Source of the DNA: Gemmatimonadota bacterium
Lineage (GTDB): Bacteria; Gemmatimonadota; Gemmatimonadetes; Longimicrobiales; Gaopeijiaceae
DNA: 64,000 nt
Reading direction: 5' to 3'
Assembly (NCBI GenBank): GCA_022822325.1
Contig: JAJEBW010000042.1
Span: forward strand, 1-64,000
A model generated the notes under the pieces. The model ran no database searches, was not told where the DNA came from, and saw nothing but the letters and a program-made list of their open reading frames with translations. Positions 16,692 through 24,210 of this stretch are shown here, in pieces. The first letter of the stretch is position 1; the number at the start of each line of letters is the position of its first letter. The position numbers and the translations under genes were made by a program.

Positions 16692-17855
16692 ATGCCGCAC
16701 CGCCCCCACCCCACGCCCTTCGCCCGTCTCCTGGCCGGCGCGCCGCTCGCGCTCGTCGCGGCTTGCACCCCCGATGCAAGCGACTCCGCCGCGGACGCAG
16801 CGCCGACCGCCACCGCTTCGACCTCCGCTTCCCCCGCCTTCGAGGTCGACCCATCCTGGCCCCGGCCTCTTCCCAACGACTGGATCCTGGGTTCGATCAC
16901 CTCGGTCTTCGTGGACGACCGGGACCATGTCTGGATCACGCACCTGCCCGAGACGCTGACCCCCGAGGAGATTGCGGCCGTGCAGGATCCGCCGATCGGG
17001 ACATGCTGCGTGCCCGCGCCGGTCGTCATCGAGCTGGACGCGGAGGGGAACGTGGTTCAGGGATGGGGAGATCCGGCCACCCAGGACGTGTCGGAGTTTC
17101 CGCGGAACTCGCACGGGCTCTTCATCGACCACAACGGCTTCGTCTGGATCGGGAGCTACCGCCACCACCGCGTCATGAAGTTCACGCGCGATGGCCAACA
17201 CCTCATGACGCTCGGGCGCTACGACCAGAACGGCGGCAGCGACGACACGGCTCTGCTCGGCGGTCCGGCCGGCATCTGGGTCGATCCCGCGACCAACGAG
17301 GTCTTCATCGCGGACGGCTATCGCAACCGGCGCGTCGTAGTCTTCGACGGCGAAACGGGCGACTACATACGCCACTGGGGCGCCTACGGCGAGCCTCCCG
17401 ACGACGAGTCCTCCTACGACTACGCCGCCCGCACCGCCGACTTCCCGCTCCCGCCCCAGTTCTCCACCGTACATGACCTGGCCGGATCGAACGACGGGCT
17501 GCTCTATGTCGCCGACCGGCGCGGCAACCGCATCCAGGTCTTCCGGCGGGACGGCGCCTTTGTGACCGAAAAGACGATCGCGCCGCTCACCCGCGCCTCC
17601 GGTTCGGCCTTCGTGATCGCGCTTTCGCCCGACGAAGACCAGGAGTGGCTCTACCTTGCCGACGGGACGAATCACAAGGTGTGGATTCTGCGCCGCTCCG
17701 ATCTGGAGGTGGTGGGCGAGTTCGGCCGAGGCGGACGCCAGGCGGGGCAGTTCATTCGGCCGCACGGAATGGATGTGGATTCGCGCGGCAATATCTATGT
17801 GGGGGAGGCCTCGACCGGGCGCCGGGTGCAGAAGTTCGTCGCCGGCGGGAGCTGA
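16692..17855 (+). CDS. NHL-repeat beta-propeller lipoprotein
   Basis: 387 residues with a lipoprotein signal (LVAAC, Cys25) and a six-bladed NHL-type propeller. Repeated motifs include HGLFIDHNGFVWIG, RVMKFTRDGQ, PAGIWVDPATNEVFIADGYRNRRVVVFD, DGLLYVADRRGNRIQVF and HGMDVDSRGNIYVGE. Such proteins resemble peptidylglycine alpha-amidating lyase and related periplasmic propellers but are mostly uncharacterised. GGAGG lies four bases upstream of the ATG at 16692. It probably sits in the outer or inner membrane facing the periplasm. The ligand is unknown. Confidence 0.8.
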   Translation: MPHRPHPTPFARLLAGAPLALVAACTPDASDSAADAAPTATASTSASPAFEVDPSWPRPLPNDWILGSITSVFVDDRDHVWITHLPETLTPEEIAAVQDPPIGTCCVPAPVVIELDAEGNVVQGWGDPATQDVSEFPRNSHGLFIDHNGFVWIGSYRHHRVMKFTRDGQHLMTLGRYDQNGGSDDTALLGGPAGIWVDPATNEVFIADGYRNRRVVVFDGETGDYIRHWGAYGEPPDDESSYDYAARTADFPLPPQFSTVHDLAGSNDGLLYVADRRGNRIQVFRRDGAFVTEKTIAPLTRASGSAFVIALSPDEDQEWLYLADGTNHKVWILRRSDLEVVGEFGRGGRQAGQFIRPHGMDVDSRGNIYVGEASTGRRVQKFVAGGS

Positions 17856-17912
17856 TACCCTCGAACCCCCGGCTCCGCCGCTTCGATGAACGTAGGCGGA
17901 CGCGGCGGGCGG

Positions 17913-18449
17913 CTACTTCAGCTCCACCAGTTGATCGGGATCGACGCGCACAACCAGGTAGGTGATCGTCTCGGCGATCTCGCTGAACCCGTGCGGCGAT
18001 CCGGCGGGCACGATCACCATGTCGCCGGGTCCGACCTCGCGGCTGGATCCGCCCGTGATGCCGCCAACGGAGCTGGGCCCGGTGAGGGTGCGGACCGTGC
18101 GGCCCTCCGGATCAAGGGCGCGGCCGCCGCTCAGCTCGCCGCCCGTCACCATCGTTCCCCGCCCGGCGACGATGTAGTAGACCTCGGTCTGGTTGTGGTG
18201 CTGGATCGCCCCGGGCGCGGTGGCAAGCGCGGTGAAAGGGGGCCGCTGCACGACTCCCACCCCGACATTGTATCCGCCCGCGTCCATGTGGCGGATCTGC
18301 TGGTCGCTGACCCGTTCCGCGGGCGCGGCCGCGATCGTTGCCTGGATGTCGGCCGCGGAGATGTGGACGGATTCGGGCGTCTGCGGCGGCGGCCGGCCCG
18401 TGGCGAGGAGGATGGCGGCAGCGAGGGCGAGACAGGCAGATCTGAGCAT
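17913..18449 (-). CDS. Secreted cupin-domain protein
   Basis: 178 residues with a signal peptide (LRSACLALAAAILLATG) and one cupin barrel. The first cupin motif is present (AIQHHNQTEVYYIVAGRG, with His84, His85 and Glu89 as possible metal ligands), followed by GPGDMVIVPAGSPHGF, the second motif with its His. The metal and substrate cannot be told from sequence. The ATG at 18449 has AAGGAG eight bases upstream. It converges with the propeller gene at 16692-17855 and diverges from the giant propeller gene. Confidence 0.8.
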   Translation of the reverse strand: MLRSACLALAAAILLATGRPPPQTPESVHISAADIQATIAAAPAERVSDQQIRHMDAGGYNVGVGVVQRPPFTALATAPGAIQHHNQTEVYYIVAGRGTMVTGGELSGGRALDPEGRTVRTLTGPSSVGGITGGSSREVGPGDMVIVPAGSPHGFSEIAETITYLVVRVDPDQLVELK

Positions 18450-18759
18450 GGACCGGACTCCTTGTTCCGACGGCATCTGCCGTTGGCATCCCGACCCCGG
18501 GGACGCCGGACGGCAAACTCGGGATCTTCGCGGCGGGCTCGCGAGCGACCGTGGGCGCGTTCGCCGCACCGGCCGATTTGCGCCGCGTCATCCTCCCAAT
18601 CAAGGGGCTCGCCGGGCGCCGCGCCACCGCAGGCCCGTCAACAGGCGAAGCCCGGCCATGGCCGCCCGCCCGTCGCGCCGCGCCGCAGGTGGAGTCAGAT
18701 TGATTCGGCTCGTCCTTCAACCCCCCATATCCCCTTCCCCACCACCCACGGACCCCGCC
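18450..18759. other. 310-base divergent intergenic region
   Basis: Separates the cupin gene (minus) from the VPS10-like propeller gene (plus). It should hold promoters for both. The most AT-rich part is near 18698-18732 (GATTGATTC and CCCATATCC), but I cannot define a convincing -35/-10 pair. I see no RNA gene or credible reading frame in it. Confidence 0.4.
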
Positions 18760-21700
18760 ATGCCCACCCGCCTTCCCGGCACCCGCCTCCCCTCCCGGTT
18801 CGCGCTCCTTCTCGCGGCTGCATTCGCGCCCCTCCCGCCCGCGCCCACCCCCCTCCTCCCCTCCCCCGCCCCTCTTGCCGCCCAACGGATCGACACCCTC
18901 GCCTTCAAGGATCTGCGCTACCGGATGGCAGGGCCCTATCGCGGCGGGCGCTCGACGGCGGCCACCGGCTTCCTGGCCGACCGGGACCTCTGGCTGATGG
19001 GCACGACCGGCGGCGGCGTCTGGGAGTCGGACGACAACGGGGCGAGCTGGCGCAACATCTCCGACGGCTTCTTCGGGGGATCGATCGGCGCGGTCAGCGT
19101 GGCCGCCTCGGATCCGAATGTGATCTATGTGGGCGAGGGATCGATGGACATCCGCGGCAACACCTCGGCCGGACGGGGCGCCTGGAAATCGGTGGACGGG
19201 GGACGGAGCTGGACCTTCGTCGGGCTGCGCGAAGCCGGCCAGATCGGGCGAATCGAGGTGCATCCGCGCGACCACAACCTGGTCTACGCTGCGGCGCTCG
19301 GCCATCCCTTCGGGAAGAACCCGGAGCGGGGGATCTTCCGCTCGCGCGACGGCGGAGAGAGCTGGGAGCATGTGCTGGCGCTGAACGACTCCACCGGCGC
19401 GTCCGATCTGACCATGGACATGACCAATCCGCGCATTCTGTTTGCCGGGATGTGGCGCGGCGAGCGCAAGCCGTGGGCGCTGATCTCGGGGGCCGCGGAG
19501 GGCGGAGTCTACCGCTCGGTGGATGGCGGCGACAGTTGGACGAAGCTCGGCGGGGGTCTGCCCGAAGGGATTGTGGGGAAGGTCGGGGTGAGCGTTTCGC
19601 CGGCGGACCCGGACCGCGTCTGGGCGATCATCGAGGCCGAGCCCGATGGCGGCGTCTACCGTTCCGACGACGGGGGCGAGAGCTGGGAGCGCACCAACTC
19701 CGACAACGAACTGCGGCAGCGCGCCTGGTACTACACGCATGTGCAGGCCGATCCGGTCGACCCCAACACCGTCTATGCGCTCAACACGGCGCTGTACCGC
19801 TCGGTCGACGGAGGCACGACCTTCGAGGTGATTCCGGTGCCGCACGGCGATGTGCACGATCTCTGGATTCATCCCGCCGACCCCGACCGCATGGTGGTCG
19901 CCAACGATGGCGGCGCGCAGGTCACGGTAAATGGCGGCGAAACATGGTCCACCTATTTCAACCAGCCGACGGCCGAGCTGTACGATGTGATCGTCGACAA
20001 CGGCTTCCCCTACCGGCTCTACGGCGCGCAACAGGACAACACGACGATCTCGGTTCCCGCCTGGTCGGATGTCAACACCCTGTACCCCAAGCAGCACTGG
20101 CTCAATGTGGGCGGATGCGAAACCGGTCCGATCGCCCTTCATCCCGACCGTCCGCACATTGTCTATGCGGGTTGCTACGGCGGGGTCATGGATCGCTACG
20201 ATCTCGAGTCCGGGCAGCGTCGCAACATCATGCTCTATCCGCAGTTGCAGCTCGGCATGGCCGCGAAGGATCTTGTACATCGCTTCCAGTGGGTATCGCC
20301 GATGCTGGTCAGCCGGCACGATCCGCGGGTCATCTATCATGGGTCGCAGCATGTCAACCGGTCGCGCGACGAGGGAGCGAGCTGGGAGACGATCAGTCCG
20401 GACCTCACGACCGACAATCCGGCGCACCAGGAGCAGGCGGGCGGTCCGATCAATGCCGACGTGACCGGGGTCGAGATCTACAATGTGGTCTTCTCGCTGG
20501 CGGAGTCGCCCTTCGACGCGAACGAGATCTGGGCGGGAAGCGACGACGGGCGGGTCCACGTCACGCGGGACGGCGGCGCAAGCTGGACCGAGATCACCCC
20601 GGCGGCAATGCCGGAGCTGGGAACGGTGGACGAGATCGAGCTCTCCGAACATCGGCCGGGACGCGCCTGGCTGGCCGTGCAGCGCTACCGTCTGGACGAC
20701 TTCGAGCCCTACATCTTCCGCACCGACGACTTTGGCGCAAGCTGGACGCTCAACACGACCGGCATCCCGGACGACCACCCGGTGCGCACGGTGCGCGAGG
20801 ATCCCGAACACGAGGGGCTGCTCTTCGCGGGCACCGAGTACGGCGTCTTCGTTTCCTTCGACGCGGGCGCTTCGTGGCAGAGCTTCCAGCGCAATCTGCC
20901 GGTCACGCCGGTGACGGGGATGCGAGTCGCGCACGACGATCTGATCGTCTCCACCCAGGGACGTTCCTTCTGGATCCTGGACGACATCAGTCCGTTGCGC
21001 GAGATCGAGGCCGCAACGGCGAGCGGGATCCATCTCTTCACGCCGCGCGACACCCGCCGACTGACGAATTCGGGGGCTGCGGGGCTGGCCGAACTGAACC
21101 CGGAGGCGGCGCCGACCGGTGCGCAGATCCACTACTACCTGGCCGAGGAGAGCGACGAAGTGCTGCGCGTGGAGATACTGGACGAGGACGGGGCCCTGGT
21201 GCGGCTCTTCGCCTCGGATTCGGCGGCGGCGGCCGACGGCGGCGGGGAGCGGATCGCGAAGGCGGCGGGGCTGAACCGGATCGCCTGGACGATCTCCTAT
21301 CCGGGACCCGATCTGCCGGAGGGCGCGGTGACCTGGGGGTACAGCGGCGGAGTGACGGCGCCGCCGGGGCGCTACCGGGTGCGGCTGACCGTGGGAGACG
21401 TGACGCAGGAACGGGACTTTCGGCTATTGCCCGACCCGCGCATCCCGGAAGTCACCGTGGCAAGCTACCGGGAACAGTTCCGCGTCGCGATGCTGGCGCG
21501 CGATTCGATCAACTCGATCTCCCGGACCATCGAGGAGCTGGCCGCCATCCGCGAACAGGTGGAGGCGGTAATGGAGCGGGCCCGGACAGCCAATCGCGAC
21601 AACGAGTTGCAGCCCCTGGCCGACACTCTGGCCGAGAAATCGACCGCGGTCACGGAGCTTCTGATGCAGACGCGCAACGAGTCGGCCCAGGATCCAATCC

Positions 21701-21963
21701 GCTTCGCCCCGCGCCTTGACAACCAGTGGCTGGAACTCTATGGGCGAATCACCGGCACGGACGGCTACATCTCCGGCGGGGCCGAGGGCGCGCCGCATCC
21801 GGGCACCCTCGAACGTCTCGACGCGCTGATGGAGGAGTGGGACGTCGTCCGCGCCCGCTACGACGATCTGCTCGAAAACGAACTCCGCCGCTTCAACGAG
21901 GCCGTGGAGGGGATGGGACTGCCCGCGGTGGCCCTTCCGCCCCGGGGGAGGATTGTAAGTTGA
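18760..21963 (+). CDS. Large secreted VPS10/BNR-repeat beta-propeller protein
   Basis: 1067 residues with a signal peptide ending near PLAAQ and then many BNR/Asp-box repeats (for example SDDNGASW, SVDGGRSW, SRDGGESW, SVDGGDSW, SDDGGESW, TRDGGASW, TDDFGASW), which form one or two large propellers of the sortilin/VPS10 or glycosyl-hydrolase-like kind. The last 300 residues hold a fibronectin-like or strand-rich region (GRYRVRLTVGDV) and an alpha-helical tail with a coiled-coil character (residues about 920-1060). Proteins with this layout are frequent in GC-rich soil and marine bacteria, function unknown. The ATG at 18760 lacks a clear ribosome-binding site but fits the signal peptide. Confidence 0.85.
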   Translation: MPTRLPGTRLPSRFALLLAAAFAPLPPAPTPLLPSPAPLAAQRIDTLAFKDLRYRMAGPYRGGRSTAATGFLADRDLWLMGTTGGGVWESDDNGASWRNISDGFFGGSIGAVSVAASDPNVIYVGEGSMDIRGNTSAGRGAWKSVDGGRSWTFVGLREAGQIGRIEVHPRDHNLVYAAALGHPFGKNPERGIFRSRDGGESWEHVLALNDSTGASDLTMDMTNPRILFAGMWRGERKPWALISGAAEGGVYRSVDGGDSWTKLGGGLPEGIVGKVGVSVSPADPDRVWAIIEAEPDGGVYRSDDGGESWERTNSDNELRQRAWYYTHVQADPVDPNTVYALNTALYRSVDGGTTFEVIPVPHGDVHDLWIHPADPDRMVVANDGGAQVTVNGGETWSTYFNQPTAELYDVIVDNGFPYRLYGAQQDNTTISVPAWSDVNTLYPKQHWLNVGGCETGPIALHPDRPHIVYAGCYGGVMDRYDLESGQRRNIMLYPQLQLGMAAKDLVHRFQWVSPMLVSRHDPRVIYHGSQHVNRSRDEGASWETISPDLTTDNPAHQEQAGGPINADVTGVEIYNVVFSLAESPFDANEIWAGSDDGRVHVTRDGGASWTEITPAAMPELGTVDEIELSEHRPGRAWLAVQRYRLDDFEPYIFRTDDFGASWTLNTTGIPDDHPVRTVREDPEHEGLLFAGTEYGVFVSFDAGASWQSFQRNLPVTPVTGMRVAHDDLIVSTQGRSFWILDDISPLREIEAATASGIHLFTPRDTRRLTNSGAAGLAELNPEAAPTGAQIHYYLAEESDEVLRVEILDEDGALVRLFASDSAAAADGGGERIAKAAGLNRIAWTISYPGPDLPEGAVTWGYSGGVTAPPGRYRVRLTVGDVTQERDFRLLPDPRIPEVTVASYREQFRVAMLARDSINSISRTIEELAAIREQVEAVMERARTANRDNELQPLADTLAEKSTAVTELLMQTRNESAQDPIRFAPRLDNQWLELYGRITGTDGYISGGAEGAPHPGTLERLDALMEEWDVVRARYDDLLENELRRFNEAVEGMGLPAVALPPRGRIVS

Positions 21964-22084
21964 GGGGGAGGGGGGCGACGGGCGATCGTGCGCGTTGACC
22001 GGGCCGGAGCTGGCGACTAGCTTGGGATCGTGACCAGCAGACGAGGTGAAGAGATGGAATCCCGGTCAGAGGACAGGTTCGTTC

Positions 22085-22404
22085 ACTACTTGTTCGACTC
22101 CGTCGGTCGCTGGATTGCCGTCCGTCGGATGCCCTTCATCCGCTCTGCGACGAATCAGCCTCGATTCTGCGGAGCGCGCATCGCACGGCCAGCAGTCTCC
22201 TGGATGTCTGGGGACGCACTGAAGTCGATGAAGGAATCCACGGGGAAACCCATGTCGAACTCCTCCGCGCCATGCTCACTTTCGCGAGCGCCGGACTGGA
22301 CGCCATGATCAAGCAGCTCGTGCGAGACGCGCTGCCCGGAGGTGGTTGGCTATCGGGAGGGATCCCGAGCCCAGTTTCGGAAATTCGTGGAAATGCCGCA
22401 CTGA
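22085..22404 (+). pseudogene. Frameshifted relic of a helical protein gene
   Basis: One frame reads, from about 22113 to 22340, as convincing protein: SASILRSAHRT, SLLDVWGRTEVDEG, HGETHVELLRAML and LDAMIKQLVRDALP. No start codon is found for that frame; an in-frame TGA lies upstream near 22048. After about 22340 the family-like reading continues only in the next frame (VVGYREGSRAQFRKFVEMPH, stop 22402-22404). So at least one, and probably two, frameshifts break the gene. I do not recognise the family. The neighbouring ATG at 22054 with GAGGTGAAGAG upstream may have been the original start. A programmed shift is less likely. Confidence 0.4.
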
Positions 22405-22437
22405 CCCGCCCCTCGCCCAACCGAACCGGAGCAGCGC

Positions 22438-22824
22438 ATGAAGATCAAGGATGAGTTCAGAAAGCGGATCCCGGACCGGGACAAACGATGCTCGGCCATT
22501 ATTCACGGGGCCTCGGCCGCTTCGGGGGCGGCCGCCGCGGTCGCGATCATTCCGGGTTCGGACGCGGTTGCGATCATGCCGATCCAGGTGGGGATGATTA
22601 CGGCCCTTGCCGACGAATTCGAGGTCCCGTGGACCGATTCGGCGGTGCGGGCCGCTCTCTGGGCCTCGCTCGGGAGAATCGTGGGCCGGGGCGGCGCGAA
22701 CCTGATGCTGCGCTGGCTGCCAGTCTATGGGAATGTGATCCGGGCCGCCGTGGCCGCAAGTGTGACGGAGGGGCTGGGTTGGGCGGTCGTGAAGAAGTTG
22801 CAGCGGGACGGGCGGCTGACCTGA
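22438..22824 (+). CDS. DUF697-like membrane-associated protein
   Basis: 128 residues with a glycine/alanine-rich helical segment (AASGAAAAVAIIPGSDAVAIMPIQVGMITALADEF) that closely resembles the DUF697 domain, known from GTPase-associated membrane proteins and from stand-alone small proteins. A second helical block (AALWASLGRIVGRGG and VYGNVIRAAVAASVTEG) has the matching paired-helix pattern. GGAGC lies upstream of the ATG at 22438. The following cyanophycinase-like gene overlaps its stop. No GTPase partner is seen. Its function is unknown. Confidence 0.65.
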   Translation: MKIKDEFRKRIPDRDKRCSAIIHGASAASGAAAAVAIIPGSDAVAIMPIQVGMITALADEFEVPWTDSAVRAALWASLGRIVGRGGANLMLRWLPVYGNVIRAAVAASVTEGLGWAVVKKLQRDGRLT

Positions 22825-23912
22825 GCGTTCCCGTCCCCTGCCGAACCCCGCGCGCCCGCGTGCTCGCCCTGGCCGCGATTGCGGGTGTGTCTTCCTGTGT
22901 CGGACCCGGCTCCGGCCTGGTTCCGCCTCTCGATCCCGACGATGTCGACCGCTGCCCCGCTCCGGGTCCTGGCGTGGAGATCGGCGGCTTCGCGGGCACC
23001 GGGGACGACACGCACCGGATCCCGCAACGGCGCCTGGTGTTGATGGGCGGCGGCCGCGAGGAGGATGTGGCGGCCCGGCTGTTCGTCGAGGCGTCGTTCG
23101 CGGGCGACATCGTAATCCTGCGCGCAAGCGGTTCGCTGACCAGCTACCCGGAGTACTTCATCGGCTCGCTGGCCAGCCTGACGCCGGCAACGGTGGTCAC
23201 GGTGCGAACCAGCAACCCCGAGGCGGGCGCCGATCCGGCGGTGCTGTGCCGGGTGGGCCGTGCCGAAGCGGTGTGGCTTGCCGGGGGCGACCAGTGGAAT
23301 TACCTGGGCCGCTGGCCGGCCGCCCTGCACGACTCCCTTGCCGCGGTGGCACAGCGGGACCGGGCCATGGGAGGGACCAGCGCGGGAGCGGTCTCGCTGG
23401 GAGAAGGGGCCTTCGACGCGCGGTACGGGACCGTCACCTCGGCCGAAGCACTCGCCGACCCGATGCGCAGCGAGGTCAGCATCTCCAGCCCGGCCTTCGC
23501 ACAACCCGAGCTGGCCGGTGTTCTGGTGGACAGCCACTTCATGGAGCGATCGCGGGAAGGACGGCTCCTCGCATTCCTGGCCCGCTTTCTGGCGGATCGT
23601 GGCGAGGGCCCCGTCGTGGGCGTCGGGCTCGACGAAGGAGTCGCGCTCACCCTGGAGTTCGGCGAGTACCATGTCACCTCGCGGGAATCCGGCGCGGCAT
23701 GGCTCTACGAGGTGACGGGACCGGCCGAACTGGCTCCGGGCAAGCCGCTGACGCTGGCGGGAATCCGCCGGGTGCGGCTGGAGGGCGGCAGCGTGGGGAG
23801 GTGGCCTTTCACATTTGACGGGCGCAGCGATGTGGTTGGGATGCGGGTGGAGGGCGGAACCGTTCGGGCGATCGCATCTCCCCGGGAGACGGACGATTTT
23901 GCCATTCCGTAG
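22821..23912 (+). CDS. Cyanophycinase-like peptidase S51 family protein, probable lipoprotein
   Basis: About 363 residues of a class I glutamine amidotransferase-like (S51) fold: LVLMGGGREED, WLAGGDQWNYL and the nucleophile elbow GGTSAGAV with the catalytic Ser, then GVGLDEGVALTLEFG. Members hydrolyse cyanophycin or related Asp-containing dipeptides; secreted versions are common in heterotrophs. An N-terminal hydrophobic stretch ends in VSSC, suggesting a lipoprotein. No ATG is available: CTG at 22821 gives a 4-base CTGA overlap with the upstream gene and a basic n-region, while GTG at 22860 gives a signal lacking basic residues. I prefer 22821, with low certainty for the start. Confidence 0.75.
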   Translation: MSVPVPCRTPRARVLALAAIAGVSSCVGPGSGLVPPLDPDDVDRCPAPGPGVEIGGFAGTGDDTHRIPQRRLVLMGGGREEDVAARLFVEASFAGDIVILRASGSLTSYPEYFIGSLASLTPATVVTVRTSNPEAGADPAVLCRVGRAEAVWLAGGDQWNYLGRWPAALHDSLAAVAQRDRAMGGTSAGAVSLGEGAFDARYGTVTSAEALADPMRSEVSISSPAFAQPELAGVLVDSHFMERSREGRLLAFLARFLADRGEGPVVGVGLDEGVALTLEFGEYHVTSRESGAAWLYEVTGPAELAPGKPLTLAGIRRVRLEGGSVGRWPFTFDGRSDVVGMRVEGGTVRAIASPRETDDFAIP

Positions 23913-24210
23913 CGCCACGCATTCGGGAGACCCTGGAGGGCGCGCCGGTGCAGTCCCGCCCACCTCCGTCCCCTACGCTCCATCCGTCCCGAAGATGTCG
24001 ATGCACCTCGGAATCGTCAGCGGATCGGTCTGCGCGCGCACGGTGTTCGTTCCCGTCGCGACTCCCCTCAGGTCCGTTTGACGACCTGCGCCGCGATGGA
24101 CGCCCGGCACCCGTCCGGCCAGACGACGGGCGCAGGGCCGGGGCCGTCCTGTGCCGGGCATTCCCCTGACCCGTGCCCGGTTCGCCGTTTCGCGCCGGTC
24201 CCCTCGCGGA
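23913..24210. other. Convergent intergenic region, no gene seen
   Basis: This 298-base stretch lies between the ends of the cyanophycinase-like gene (plus) and the S9 peptidase gene (minus). The reading frames in it are short, lack ribosome-binding sites and show no recognisable protein. I see no clear terminator hairpin. Confidence 0.4.

Noticed and set aside
15272-17029. Minus-strand frame of 585 codons
   Set aside because: Overlaps the ABC-domain gene and the NHL lipoprotein gene, which are supported by motifs.
17874-17900. 6-bp stem (TCCGCC/GGCGGA) between convergent genes as a terminator
   Set aside because: The stem is short, the loop is 15 bases long and there is no T-run, so chance is likely in GC-rich DNA.
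18112-21132. Minus-strand frame of about 1000 codons over the BNR propeller
   Set aside because: No domain, no ribosome-binding site, and it covers both the cupin and propeller genes; a compositional shadow.
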